Shown here: positions 54,759 to 64,000 of the stretch, piece after piece
Numbering within the stretch: the stretch's first letter is position 1
Layout: every line of letters begins with the position of its first letter
DNA from: Chitinophagaceae bacterium
GTDB lineage: Bacteria; Bacteroidota; Bacteroidia; Chitinophagales; Chitinophagaceae
DNA length: 64,000 nucleotides
Reading direction: 5' to 3'
Assembly (NCBI GenBank): GCA_947380905.1
Contig: CANCSS010000001.1
Coordinates: 1 to 64,000 of the forward strand
Program-made: the position numbers and the translations under genes
The notes under the pieces: model-generated
The model's input: only the letters and a program-made list of their open reading frames with translations
The model's database searches: none
What the model was told of the DNA's origin: nothing

Positions 54759-55789
54759 AAAACAATTATCCAAAATTACACAACGCAACATGGCCTGGTA
54801 TTGTAGGAAAAGGCCCGGATTCAGAACCACCTATTGGTCTTGACACATTGTTAGAACTTACTGTCAATGCCGAAGTAGATGGTGTAAAATTTGATGGCAT
54901 CGATATTGGCCTTTTTGAGCCGCATTTTAATATTGATGAATCAGACGATGGCATTAAAAAATTAGCAGAGAAAGTAGCTAAATTAAATTTGAATATTGGA
55001 AGTTTAGTGGCGCCTATTTGGGGTGGCCCTGCGATGGGATCCAAGGAAGATCGTGCCGTATTTGTAGACATGGTAAAAAGAGCTTGCCGTTTTGGACAAA
55101 AACTAAAAGAGTATGGCGTGCGCCCTAGTGGAATTATTAGAATCGATTCTGCAAGCAAACCAGAAGCATGGAACGCCGATCCTACCAACAATACTGCATT
55201 AATAGCCCAAACTTTTAGAGAAGCTTGTGATGTAGCAGCCGATTTCGGTGAAAAATTGGCAGCCGAAGGTGAGATTTGTTGGGGCGGTATGCACAGTTGG
55301 ACTGCTATGATAGATACATTAGAAGCGGTGAATCGTCCTAATATTGGTTTTCAAGCAGACATGGCACACACACTATTATATCTATTAGGTTACAACAGTC
55401 CTCAGGATCGTATTTTACCAGAAAATTTTGATTGGAGCGATCAAACTACTTTAGATGAAGGATTAAAAAAATTAACCCATGCTTTACGTCCTTGGACCCT
55501 TGATTTTCATGTGGCTCAAAATGATGGTACTGTGCATGGAACCGGTGCACATGATAAAACAGGACGCCACTGCCAAGCAACAGATCCCAATGGTAAATTA
55601 AACATTGCCAAGCATGCTGGCTTTTGGTTGCGCAACGAAGATGGAGCACTTACCAAAGCATTCAAACATATTTGTTGGGATGGTTGTATGTTCCCGAACG
55701 AAGTAATGACCAAACAACAAACATGGAATGATATCTTAGCTGCTATGATTCAAGTGCGTGATCAACATGGCTGGTACGAAGCGGAATAA
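54755..55789 (+). CDS. TIM-barrel sugar isomerase/epimerase (second of two)
   Basis: A 344-residue protein, longer than its neighbour, of the same TIM-barrel superfamily. Metal-site blocks are GEICWGGMHSW, FQADMAHT, LDFHVAQNDG and a long C-terminal extension with WDGCMFPNEVM. There is no signal peptide. It starts 4 bases inside the end of the preceding isomerase, so both are made together. Two different isomerases side by side suggest successive steps or a mixed complex. The exact reaction is unknown. Confidence 0.8.
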   Translation: MKNNYPKLHNATWPGIVGKGPDSEPPIGLDTLLELTVNAEVDGVKFDGIDIGLFEPHFNIDESDDGIKKLAEKVAKLNLNIGSLVAPIWGGPAMGSKEDRAVFVDMVKRACRFGQKLKEYGVRPSGIIRIDSASKPEAWNADPTNNTALIAQTFREACDVAADFGEKLAAEGEICWGGMHSWTAMIDTLEAVNRPNIGFQADMAHTLLYLLGYNSPQDRILPENFDWSDQTTLDEGLKKLTHALRPWTLDFHVAQNDGTVHGTGAHDKTGRHCQATDPNGKLNIAKHAGFWLRNEDGALTKAFKHICWDGCMFPNEVMTKQQTWNDILAAMIQVRDQHGWYEAE

Positions 55790-55820
55790 ATAATTAATAA
55801 CAATATCTAATTTAAAAAAT

Positions 55821-56972
55821 ATGTCAACAAAAAAAATACTTAACATTGGTTTAATAGGTGGTGGCTTTATGGGTCGTACGCATTCTAATGGATATCGCCG
55901 CGTTCCTAACTTTTTTCCTGAACTTGCTTATACGCCTGTATTAAAAGCAGTTTGCTTTAGAAATGAAACAAAAGCAAAAGCTTTTGCAGAACAATGGGGT
56001 TATGAAAGTTTTGAAACAGATTGGAGAAAATTAATAGCGCGTCCCGATATTGATGCAGTAGACATTTGCACACCCAATGATACCCATGCCGAAATTGCGA
56101 TTGCAGCAGCTGCAGCAGGAAAAATGATTCTTTGTGAAAAACCATTAGCACGTGACTTAGCAGAATCACAAGGCATGGTGGATGCCATCGAAAAAGCGGG
56201 TGTAAAAAATACCGTATGGTACAATTATCGTCGCTTGCCAGCAGTGACTTTGGCAAAACAAATTATTGATTCAGGAAAATTGGGAAAAATATTTCATTAC
56301 CGTGCTAATTTTTTACAAGATTGGACCATCAATGAAAACCTACCACAAGGAGGCGAAGGACTATGGCGTATGGACGCTGCAGTAGCTGGATCGGGTGTAC
56401 TAGGTGACTTGCTATCGCATTGTATTGATACAGCCATGTGGTTAAACGGGGGAATCAAAGATGTATCTGCGATGACTGAAACTTTTGTTAAAGAACGTAT
56501 GCATCAACTTTCAGGAAAAGTGGAAGCCGTAAAAATTGATGACGCTTGTTCCTTTTTATGTCACTTCAACAATGGCTCTTTAGGTTTGTTTGAATCTACT
56601 CGTTATGCACGGGGGCACAAAGCTTTGTACACTTTTGAAATCAATGGGGCCAATGCATCTATTCGTTGGGACTTACATGATTTAAATAAACTTGAGTTTT
56701 ATGACAATGCAGATGAGTCTAAATTAAAAGGATGGAGAACCATTCATATTACCGATGGCGATCATCCTTATATGGATAAATGGTGGGTGCCAGGATTAAG
56801 CATTGGATACGAACATTCTTTTGTGCATCAAGTGGCTGATTTCTTAAAAAGTATTGAAACAGGAGCTCCTTGCTCTCCTACTTTTAAGGAAGCATTAGAC
56901 ACCCAAAAAGTTTGTCATGCAGTGGCAGAATCAGCTGCTTCACGCAGTTGGAAAGATTGTGGCGTTTTATAA
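55821..56972 (+). CDS. Gfo/Idh/MocA-family sugar oxidoreductase
   Basis: A 383-residue protein. The N-terminal Rossmann motif is [16 protein letters not shown], then [12 protein letters not shown] and the signature CEKPLA (Lys of the EKP motif). The C-terminal sheet domain has [13 protein letters not shown], the D-x-x-x-H catalytic pair. There is no signal peptide or Tat motif, so it is cytoplasmic and NAD(P)-dependent. In 3-keto-sugar pathways this family oxidises or reduces C3 of the sugar. It is 31 bases after the isomerase pair and 37 before DUF1080. Confidence 0.88.
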   Translation: MSTKKILNIGLIGGGFMGRTHSNGYRRVPNFFPELAYTPVLKAVCFRNETKAKAFAEQWGYESFETDWRKLIARPDIDAVDICTPNDTHAEIAIAAAAAGKMILCEKPLARDLAESQGMVDAIEKAGVKNTVWYNYRRLPAVTLAKQIIDSGKLGKIFHYRANFLQDWTINENLPQGGEGLWRMDAAVAGSGVLGDLLSHCIDTAMWLNGGIKDVSAMTETFVKERMHQLSGKVEAVKIDDACSFLCHFNNGSLGLFESTRYARGHKALYTFEINGANASIRWDLHDLNKLEFYDNADESKLKGWRTIHITDGDHPYMDKWWVPGLSIGYEHSFVHQVADFLKSIETGAPCSPTFKEALDTQKVCHAVAESAASRSWKDCGVL

Positions 56973-57009
56973 ATAAATATATAGTAGCTAAAATTTAATA
57001 AAAAATTAT

Positions 57010-57714
57010 ATGAACCAAAAATTGATATCCCGTTTCGCCATCGCTTTGTGTATGGTAAGTAGTGTCTTTTGTTTACAAGCACAAAACAAAGCAGGCTTTG
57101 TCCAAATATTCGATGGCAAGTCTATGAAAGGTTGGGACGCGGATACCACTTTTTGGAAAGTAAAGGACCATAGTTTTGTAGGAGAGGTAACGCCTTCCAC
57201 ACCCATTAAAACCAATACTTTTTTAATTTGGAGAGGCGGCCTACCTGCTAATTTTGAATTTAAGGCAAGCTATAGAATTAGTCCAGAAGGAAATAGTGGC
57301 GTTAATTATCGAAGCGAAGAATTACCAGATATCAAATATGCATTAAAAGGATACCAAGCGGATATTGACGGGGGCAATGTATATACAGGCCAAAATTATG
57401 AAGAACGTGGCCGAGGATTTTTGGCCAAGCGCGGTGAAATTGCTTTATTAAAAACTGACAAGAGTCCCACCATCACTGGCTCAATAGGTAATTCGGATTC
57501 CTTAAAAAGCAAAATAAAAGTAGGTGATTGGAATGAGGTTCATATTATTGTAAACAACAATCACATGCAGCATTATATCAATGGTATACTAATGAGTGAT
57601 GTCACTGATGAAGATCTTGTTAAACGTAAAATGAAAGGTTTACTAGGTTTGCAAGTGCACGTAATGCCTTTTATGAAAGTCGAGTACCGTAACTTATATT
57701 TAAAGCAGCTATAG
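57010..57714 (+). CDS. DUF1080 (3-keto-disaccharide hydrolase-type) exported protein
   Basis: A 234-residue protein with a signal peptide (FAIALCMVSSVFCLQAQ). The concanavalin-like DUF1080 pattern is FVQIFDGKSMKGWDADTTFWKVKDHSFVGE, NFEFKASYRISPEGNSGVNYRS, GYQADIDGG and a C-terminal GLLGLQVHVMPFMKVEYRNLYL. DUF1080 proteins have been shown to act on 3-keto-glycosides. It closes the plus-strand operon, 17 bases before the convergent PorP-like gene. Confidence 0.88.
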   Translation: MNQKLISRFAIALCMVSSVFCLQAQNKAGFVQIFDGKSMKGWDADTTFWKVKDHSFVGEVTPSTPIKTNTFLIWRGGLPANFEFKASYRISPEGNSGVNYRSEELPDIKYALKGYQADIDGGNVYTGQNYEERGRGFLAKRGEIALLKTDKSPTITGSIGNSDSLKSKIKVGDWNEVHIIVNNNHMQHYINGILMSDVTDEDLVKRKMKGLLGLQVHVMPFMKVEYRNLYLKQL

Positions 57715-57731
57715 GTTCAGTTCATAACATC

Positions 57732-58724
57732 TTAATCAAATAAGCTTTTCAGATTTTCAGAGAAACGATGTCCCAAGGTAGTCGTTAAAGAAAATTCTAT
57801 AGTCTGAGGTCGCAAGTTGGATGAAGTAAGTTTATTGCTATAAATATCATAACTGATTCCCATCTTATACTTGTTGTATATCAGACCGAAATAAGGTATG
57901 ATCGCATCCTTATCTCTATAGAAACAACCTACATAAAGTCTATTCCTTTCATCATTTATGGGAAGTCCAACCGCAGCCCCTAGATAAAAATATTCTTTCT
58001 CTAATCTGTTTTGATATTCTGCATGAAATAGAATTGTTTTAAGGTCTTCTAATTGATACTCCATATTAAGCATGGATAAAAATTGATAGTTTTGGGTAGC
58101 ATCTTCTTTGATATCTGAATTGGTGGTTCTGTTTATAAAATAAGCGCTTGCTCCCAATTGCAAATACCATTTCTCAGATTGATACCCATACATAAAACCG
58201 CTATTTGTCGTATACTTTGTGGGGAATTTTTTTATAGCTTCTAAACTTGAAGCGTTAAACAATCTACCAGAATAAAATTGATCCCCAAAAGTTAAACTAG
58301 AAGCATCTATTGTTCTAGTTAATACAGAAAACCCAATACCCAATGAAAAGTAGGATGATTTTTTTTCATTGAAGTAAACGCGATACGCCAAACTATTCGT
58401 AATAGAGTTGGTTTGTAAAATTCCATTCAGTACCCTATCCGAAACACCTTGAATCCCATACCCAAGACTATTGGATAAATTATCATCGGTTTTAACAAAG
58501 CCAAAATCGAGTGCCACACCAGCAGTATAAAAGGGCTGTCCAACTCCTACAAACTGTGTTCTGTAAAAACTTTGAAATCTATTTGTCAAACCAAAGCCTA
58601 CTGCAGCTGGGTTAAAATATTGTGTAGACATAAATCCTTGTGAGTTATAAGGCGTTTGCGTATTTCCTACTAGATGAATCAATAGCAAAATAAAAACTGT
58701 TAGTAAGGCTTTGCTTATTTTCAT
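57732..58724 (-). CDS. PorP/SprF-family type IX secretion membrane protein
   Basis: A 330-residue protein with a signal peptide (ALLTVFILLLIHLVGNTQ) and the start of the PorP/SprF barrel (YNSQGFMSTQYFNPAAVGFG), many alternating hydrophobic strands and an aromatic C-terminus (QTIEFSLTTTLGHRF). PorP/SprF proteins anchor type IX cargo that carries type B C-terminal signals. The gene begins directly after the stop of the giant adhesin gene (58725-62957), the standard pairing of cargo and anchor. The family call is secure. Confidence 0.9.
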   Translation of the reverse strand: MKISKALLTVFILLLIHLVGNTQTPYNSQGFMSTQYFNPAAVGFGLTNRFQSFYRTQFVGVGQPFYTAGVALDFGFVKTDDNLSNSLGYGIQGVSDRVLNGILQTNSITNSLAYRVYFNEKKSSYFSLGIGFSVLTRTIDASSLTFGDQFYSGRLFNASSLEAIKKFPTKYTTNSGFMYGYQSEKWYLQLGASAYFINRTTNSDIKEDATQNYQFLSMLNMEYQLEDLKTILFHAEYQNRLEKEYFYLGAAVGLPINDERNRLYVGCFYRDKDAIIPYFGLIYNKYKMGISYDIYSNKLTSSNLRPQTIEFSLTTTLGHRFSENLKSLFD

Positions 58725-61700
58725 TTATCTTATTAAAATAAATGAACCAGTTTTAGAAACAGGCTCGTCTTTATAAGTTGTATAACTTATAAAATAAGTA
58801 TAGGCATCCATTTCCTGTGGAACACCATTGGTTAAACCATTCCAACCTTCACTAACATTGGTTGTTTGAAAAACAATATTTCCCCATCTATTAAATATTT
58901 TTAAAAAATTAAACGTTTTTAAGCCTGCGCCATATTCAATTTTAAGTATGTCATTTAAATTGTCGCCATTAGGTGTGAAAGCTTTGGGTATAGAGATAAC
59001 CACCTCTTTAGAAACATCCATAATGTATATATCATCTACTTTACAAAATGTACTTACATCTGTCCTTGTTAAGGTATAAGTAATTGATTTATTTCCATTA
59101 AAAACTGGATGCTCTATAAATCCATTGTTTAAATAAGTATTAGGAAACCATTCATATTGAGTATATCCTGGATCTTTTTTTAATGGATTTAAAACAGAAT
59201 CAACATCTGTCAATACAAACAAAGTGAAAGTTGTAGGTGATACAGGCAAAACTACCTTGACAGAATCCCCATTTAAAAATTGTTCGTATTTCGGACAATA
59301 ATCATTTGTAATAGCCAGTTTTATCCTATAGGAGCCAGCCGCAGTATAGGTATGTTTTACAGCTTGTGCTTTAGCAAAAGTTTTAGTATCACCAAAATCC
59401 CAATTAAAATATATATTTTTTGCCTCAGCTGCATTTGAATTTAACTGCAAAGGAGTATTGATACAAATGGAGGGATTATAACTTAAGGTATAAGTAGGTA
59501 CAATTAGTTTTTTTATAAAAATAGAGTCTGACAAAAGTGAATTACATACCCCATCATTTACTTTTAATTTATACACCCCATTTAATAAGGTAGAAAATGT
59601 ATCAATTTTACTAGTTGCCAATGCAGCTCCATTTAAAAACCAGGTAAATAAATATTTGCCGTCCCCCATTAAAGTGATGGGATCATTATTACATATGACA
59701 GTATCTTTTGCTTTTAGAACTGCCTTTGGGATGTCTTTGACCTCTATCCCCTTTAAATTATCATAATCGTAGGTGCATTTTTTTGCGTCTGTAGCAGTCA
59801 TAGCTATTTTTACATTGCCAGGTATGACCCCTTTTACTATTTCATTTGTAAAAACAGCAGCTGCGTTATCTGTTTTCCATTCATAAAAATAAGGGGGGAC
59901 TCCACCTTGCATAGCAGCGCTAAATGAAAGGGTATCATACAAACAAACATAATCTTTATTTGAAAAGATAGTTGTCCCAGTGGGAGGAGCTACCAAAGTA
60001 ATACTGGTGAGGGTATCATCAGAACAGGCTCCACCGGAATAAGCAAATGCTTTAATCGTAAAGTTCATTTTATTAGGAAATGAAAAGTTTTTATATAAAT
60101 GCTTATACAATTTATCAAAGACTGGGTTTTCATCTACAGTGGTATCTAACATATTCCCCTCATAATCCCAGAAAATAATTAATTTACCAATACTACCAAT
60201 ATCCACAACAGACTTATTAACAAAAGCTACTTCTCTATTAGAACACAATCCAGTATCATTCATGATTTTGAATGTTGCATTAGGAATAGAACCATTAACA
60301 GTAAACTGTAAAGTATCACTCGATTTACAACCCGCATTGCTTGTAACTTCTAGTGCTACCTTATAATCGCCAGTTTGATTGTACCTATGCTTAGGATTAG
60401 CAACGGTGTCTGTATTCGAAGCCAGGGTATTGGAGGCATCACCAAAATCCCATTTGTATTTAAATTTATTGGAGGCATCAACAATTTTAGTAGTATCCTT
60501 AAATTGAGCGAATGCATCTAATAAGCATACTTTAGGTAAAATAAATCCCACCTGTGGGTTTGGATTATTTTTTATTATATGATTCACTTTAGCTATGCAA
60601 CCATTCTCTGTGATTACGGCTAGAGACACTGCATAATTCTTTAATGAATCAAATACATGGGTAACCGTTTGGTGCGCAACTTGTAGGGTATCAGTTACAG
60701 AACTATCTCCAAAATTCCAGGCCCAATATTTTAATACAGAAGTGCCAATTGATGAGGAAGAATCGGTAAAAGATATTTCTTTATGTTGACAATTTAATGC
60801 AGAAAAACCAAACTTACCCTTTGGCAAACTATCTACTAATATTTCCTTAGTAATGGTATCACTTAAACAACCAATATCGGTTATTACAAAATATTTTATG
60901 GCATATTTCCCAGACTTTGTTGGTAAAAATGTAACTGACTTCGCATTCGTATCTACCCCATTTCCTAAATTCCATTGATAACCTATTATTTTTCTATCCC
61001 CTTCCAATAGAACGGTTTTATCATTCAGGGTTATAGAATCAGAAATACAATGCGTTGTTATAATTTCATTTTCAACCTTAGGTGGGCCTGCTACTATTAA
61101 ATCAAAATTCACTTCCTGTTCCCCACTACATCCATCTGCTGTTGGGTTATTTGCTATTACTTCAATATTATAAGTACCAACAGAATCATAAATGAGCGAA
61201 GTGCTTAAGCTGTACTTATAAATTCTTATCCCAGTAACAGCAATATAGGACGTATCTGCCTTTGGTTTATTATCTTGGACTGTATCATATTTAGGAATAA
61301 TCCACTTTAAAGACAAGGGCTCATAGGGTAAGGTAATGGATGCTTTAAAAGGGGTTCCTCTGCAGGTGATGGGAAGTGAAACAGTACCATATTTGTTCAC
61401 AACGGTTAATTGCTGATTCAAATCTTTTACATTGGTACCTGCATTGTAACCATATGACTCAACACTACCATATCCATAAGCAATCGCGTTAAAACCAGAA
61501 TCAGAAGAAATAGTATGTGAACCAGTGGTTAATGAAGGTTGAAAGTAGACATAATTTGTATCAGCAGGATGTGCAACCCCGCCCTTTAAAGCAACCCCAT
61601 CAATTTTTAATGTGTTGGCTCCATTTTTAGGAATGACAATATTTACATAGTGAGCATAAATGGCTGCATTGCCTGTAGCATTGATGGTGACCTTTTCTAT

Positions 61701-62957
61701 GGTCTGCTCAATAGGACTCAAGTAAATCATTTCAGGATCTCCATTGGTAGTTATAACTTGAGGTTGCCCTGGTATAGTAAAGCCTGTGTTTCCACAACTT
61801 GAACTAGTAGTAATGTATTGAGCCACCATCATGGGCAAATCTGATACAATTGAATTGGCCGTATTACTTGTAAACTCATAATAGAAATTATTAATTAAAG
61901 TAGTTTTATTAAGCACTACTCCATTTAACTTAACAACAGTTTTAGGATCACTTACCGCTATACGATAATAATTATTTGGCATTTTATTAGTAGGGACCGT
62001 CAAATATTTTCTACCCCATGCATTGGCTGGAAATGCTTGTTGAATATAATTATCAGCACTTCCAGAATTTGCAGTACAGGTTAAACTTAATTTTCCGGAA
62101 CCTGAAAAAACAGCAATTTTTTTACACGGGCTAGTAGCAGTAGCCACGGATCTAATTCTAGTACCTGTTAAATCTTCCCCTTTATAAGGATTGACTAAAC
62201 TAGTTAACTTACCGAAAATATTATAAATTTCGCCTTTATTTAATACCACTCTAATGGTATCTCCTTTTGCATTATTTATTGTATTAGCTGTAGGAATTAT
62301 TTCAATATTGGTATTGTCTTCTGTGGCAATTACATAAGAATAGCAATACGAATATGGACTGTTTGAAACCTGAGTGAAATTGATTGAATAATAATCACGC
62401 GCCAATGTTGTAACTGGAAATAACAAGCTGGCACCTGAAATACTTCCGTTGTATATATGCGCGTAGGCAATAATATTGGCATCAGATAAAACATGAATGC
62501 CTTTCCCAGACTTTCCTTCTTTTGTAAGCCTGGCATCTTCAGGACCTAGTTTTGGTATCGTATCAGAAACCGTAACTTTATTGGCAATTACTTGATAGGT
62601 TCTTTTCCAAACAGGAGAAGTATTAGGGATCTCTACAGTGACAGTTGCATTTCGATCCGAAGTGAAATATAAAACCATGTTTTGAGTACCTCCTGTGATG
62701 GTATCCTCAGTGCCTTTGCCATTATACATACTAACATGACTTCCATACCCCACCCAAAACTCTTTTCCTTTGTTTGAAAAATCTTGACCTAGACCCGAAA
62801 GGGATTTCGAGAATATTAAAAATATTAAAATAAATCTATATACGAAATTGCCCAATCTATTTATCTTTAAGTAGTAGACAATAAATTTAATAAAATATTT
62901 AATCAGAAACGATAAAAAAAGCTTCAAATAGATAGATAAAAATGTACCTAATAACAA
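58725..62957 (-). CDS. Giant PKD-repeat surface protein with type B T9SS signal
   Basis: About 1410 residues. The N-terminal region (about 60-480) has the IgGFc-binding-like pattern FSNKGKEFWVGYGSHV, then PKD-like repeats (YQWNLGNG, WAWNFGDSS, YKWDFGDAS, FNWDFGDT), and the end is a gliding-motility/CHU_C type B domain (IPKAFTPNGDNLNDIL, FNRWGNIVF, YFISYTTYK). It is a secreted adhesin or surface filament. The only ATG gives an odd hydrophobic lead (MLLGTFLSIYLKLFLSF); an internal TTG at 62855 would give a cleaner signal peptide (YRFILIFLIFSKSLSGLGQ). It is paired with the PorP/SprF gene. Confidence 0.88.
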   Translation of the reverse strand: MLLGTFLSIYLKLFLSFLIKYFIKFIVYYLKINRLGNFVYRFILIFLIFSKSLSGLGQDFSNKGKEFWVGYGSHVSMYNGKGTEDTITGGTQNMVLYFTSDRNATVTVEIPNTSPVWKRTYQVIANKVTVSDTIPKLGPEDARLTKEGKSGKGIHVLSDANIIAYAHIYNGSISGASLLFPVTTLARDYYSINFTQVSNSPYSYCYSYVIATEDNTNIEIIPTANTINNAKGDTIRVVLNKGEIYNIFGKLTSLVNPYKGEDLTGTRIRSVATATSPCKKIAVFSGSGKLSLTCTANSGSADNYIQQAFPANAWGRKYLTVPTNKMPNNYYRIAVSDPKTVVKLNGVVLNKTTLINNFYYEFTSNTANSIVSDLPMMVAQYITTSSSCGNTGFTIPGQPQVITTNGDPEMIYLSPIEQTIEKVTINATGNAAIYAHYVNIVIPKNGANTLKIDGVALKGGVAHPADTNYVYFQPSLTTGSHTISSDSGFNAIAYGYGSVESYGYNAGTNVKDLNQQLTVVNKYGTVSLPITCRGTPFKASITLPYEPLSLKWIIPKYDTVQDNKPKADTSYIAVTGIRIYKYSLSTSLIYDSVGTYNIEVIANNPTADGCSGEQEVNFDLIVAGPPKVENEIITTHCISDSITLNDKTVLLEGDRKIIGYQWNLGNGVDTNAKSVTFLPTKSGKYAIKYFVITDIGCLSDTITKEILVDSLPKGKFGFSALNCQHKEISFTDSSSSIGTSVLKYWAWNFGDSSVTDTLQVAHQTVTHVFDSLKNYAVSLAVITENGCIAKVNHIIKNNPNPQVGFILPKVCLLDAFAQFKDTTKIVDASNKFKYKWDFGDASNTLASNTDTVANPKHRYNQTGDYKVALEVTSNAGCKSSDTLQFTVNGSIPNATFKIMNDTGLCSNREVAFVNKSVVDIGSIGKLIIFWDYEGNMLDTTVDENPVFDKLYKHLYKNFSFPNKMNFTIKAFAYSGGACSDDTLTSITLVAPPTGTTIFSNKDYVCLYDTLSFSAAMQGGVPPYFYEWKTDNAAAVFTNEIVKGVIPGNVKIAMTATDAKKCTYDYDNLKGIEVKDIPKAVLKAKDTVICNNDPITLMGDGKYLFTWFLNGAALATSKIDTFSTLLNGVYKLKVNDGVCNSLLSDSIFIKKLIVPTYTLSYNPSICINTPLQLNSNAAEAKNIYFNWDFGDTKTFAKAQAVKHTYTAAGSYRIKLAITNDYCPKYEQFLNGDSVKVVLPVSPTTFTLFVLTDVDSVLNPLKKDPGYTQYEWFPNTYLNNGFIEHPVFNGNKSITYTLTRTDVSTFCKVDDIYIMDVSKEVVISIPKAFTPNGDNLNDILKIEYGAGLKTFNFLKIFNRWGNIVFQTTNVSEGWNGLTNGVPQEMDAYTYFISYTTYKDEPVSKTGSFILIR

Positions 62958-63011
62958 AGACGGAGCCTTCTATTTTTTAATCTACATCAAAAAAGAAAAA
63001 TTAAAGCCTCC

Positions 63012-63386
63012 TTATTTTCTTTGTTTGGCTCTAAAATAATTAATGGCCATCACCCCTAAGATAATCACCAATCCAAAAAATTCTCTCGATTCTTCTACCC
63101 AAGGTTTTTCGGCCTTCATGGTAGAGGCAATACTTGTTGCATCGTGAAATTTTATCCAGTCTATGATACCATTGGTATCAAACATTTTATAAATGGCATA
63201 AGCCCCAAATACTAAGAAGCCAGCCCAATAGGCCTTTTTATTGATTGGCTTTTGTTTTACTTCACAATAACACAATACGGCAGGATACAAATAAATAGGG
63301 ACCCATAAATAAGGATCAGGATCATTGTATTGAACTGCTGCAAATAGAATAAATACAAAGATAAATAGGGTGTTGAAGGTTTTCAT
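63012..63386 (-). CDS. TMEM220-family integral membrane protein
   Basis: A 124-residue protein with four hydrophobic segments (residues about 4-20, 27-44, 51-69 and 100-118). The pattern FAAVQYNDPDPYLWVPIYLYPA is the signature of the TMEM220 family, small bacterial and eukaryotic membrane proteins without a known role. It sits alone between the adhesin and the formylglycine-type gene, 54 bases after the start region of the giant gene. Confidence 0.82.
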   Translation of the reverse strand: MKTFNTLFIFVFILFAAVQYNDPDPYLWVPIYLYPAVLCYCEVKQKPINKKAYWAGFLVFGAYAIYKMFDTNGIIDWIKFHDATSIASTMKAEKPWVEESREFFGLVIILGVMAINYFRAKQRK

Positions 63387-63432
63387 AATCTAAATTTAAT
63401 AAAAAAAAGGAAGCTAGTAACCAATTATAATT

Positions 63433-64000
63433 TTATTTTTTTAAATCCTGTACACATCTAAATCCAGTATGCTCTAAACTAGTATCAGGACTACTCTTCA
63501 TTCTTCTTGAAACTCGATATCCAGAGCAATAAGCGTCATTGCATAAAAAACTTCCACCACGTAATACTCTTTTTTGCGTATAAGGTTCGTCTGGATCATA
63601 ACTACTGGCTGGACCTGCAGGGTCAATGGTTTCTTTATCCTTTAAGGAAGTATAGTAATCATTTTTATACCAATCACTACACCATTCCCAAACATTCCCA
63701 GCCATATCGTATAAGCCATACCCATTGGGTAAAAATGTTTTAACGGGTGCAGCAAGTTCATAGCCATCTTTTTTTTCATTCAGGTAAGGAAACTTTCCTT
63801 CCCAAGTATTGGCTTTAGGTTGGCCTTCATTGATAGGTTCATTACCCCATGGATAAATTTGTTCTTTAAGCCCACCTCTTGATGCAAACTCCCATTCGGC
63901 CTCGGTTGGCAATCTTTTTCCAGCCCATTTACTATAGGCGTTCGCATCATCCCAACTTACTTGCACTACAGGAAAATTCTCTTTACCAATAATGGAAGAA
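63433..64000 (-). CDS. Formylglycine-generating-enzyme (SUMF1/FGE)-like protein, 5' end outside the window
   Basis: The frame is open to the right edge, so the gene begins beyond 64000; only the C-terminal 188 codons are seen. Family blocks: PVVQVSWDDANAYSKWAGKRLPTEAEWEFASRGG, YPWGNE, YGLYDMAGNVWEWCSDWY, RVLRGGSF and YRVSRRMKSSPDTSLEHTGFRC. In Bacteroidota many such proteins belong to the gliding (GldJ/GldK-like) or T9SS group and are not true sulfatase-modifying enzymes. The visible part does not tell these apart; the nearby T9SS genes are noted. Confidence 0.88.
   Translation of the reverse strand, partial: SSIIGKENFPVVQVSWDDANAYSKWAGKRLPTEAEWEFASRGGLKEQIYPWGNEPINEGQPKANTWEGKFPYLNEKKDGYELAAPVKTFLPNGYGLYDMAGNVWEWCSDWYKNDYYTSLKDKETIDPAGPASSYDPDEPYTQKRVLRGGSFLCNDAYCSGYRVSRRMKSSPDTSLEHTGFRCVQDLKK

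Overview
The window reads as the chromosome of a low-GC member of the Bacteroidota, most likely family Chitinophagaceae or a close relative. The evidence is a PorP/SprF-type protein next to a giant protein with a type B (gliding/CHU_C) type IX secretion signal, TAnnTTTG promoter boxes, start codons without purine-rich Shine-Dalgarno sequences, Bacteroidota-style tyrosine integrase architecture, and many secreted carbohydrate-active proteins.

The window has two halves. Positions 1 to about 28,592 look like an integrated genomic island. It is AT-rich and full of small unknown genes and conflict/defence-type genes. It ends at a tyrosine integrase (27120-28358, minus) beside the 3' half of a tRNA-Met(CAU) gene (28546-28592) that acts as the attachment site. 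Three tandem pairs of a 12-bp motif (consensus TTTGCACCACAA) flank this core. The left end of the island is outside the window. Cargo, left to right: a membrane-anchored HExxH peptidase with a J-domain protein; a SAM-clan-like leader RNA before an unknown gene; a tightly overlapping three-gene operon of SF1 helicase, a 1474-residue winged-helix/NWDW-solenoid/DarT fusion, and a DarG-like macro domain; a VWA cassette; a four-gene unknown operon ending in a DUF6150-like secreted repeat protein; a HAD 5'-nucleotidase; a 2212-residue WG-repeat/DUF4116-like protein; and an HNH endonuclease with a possible EVE/PUA-like reader domain.

From about 28.6 kb on, the content is chromosomal carbohydrate metabolism. 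28961-33348 holds a glucuronoxylan side-chain module: GH67 alpha-glucuronidase, CE15-like glucuronoyl esterase and an SGNH esterase. After three secreted proteins (VCBS, LolA-like, Asp-box propeller), 38562-41696 is a minus-strand operon for a 6-deoxy or L-sugar: mutarotase, TIM-barrel isomerase, Zn-dehydrogenase and an L-galactose/L-fucose dehydrogenase-like aldo-keto reductase. 41875-57714 is a long plus-strand run of cytochrome c/sugar-dehydrogenase-like proteins, DUF4432, cupin, ThuA, two TIM-barrel isomerases, Gfo/Idh/MocA and DUF1080. This gene set is typical of oxidative, 3-keto-sugar type glycoside breakdown. The window closes with the T9SS pair, a TMEM220-like membrane protein and a truncated formylglycine-generating-enzyme-like gene.

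The strongest candidate for an undescribed system is the helicase / NWDW-DarT / macro-domain operon (2876-11523). It looks like an enlarged DarTG toxin-antitoxin module with a built-in sensor and a nucleic-acid motor. All functional calls come from motif reading of the translated sequence; no database search was run.
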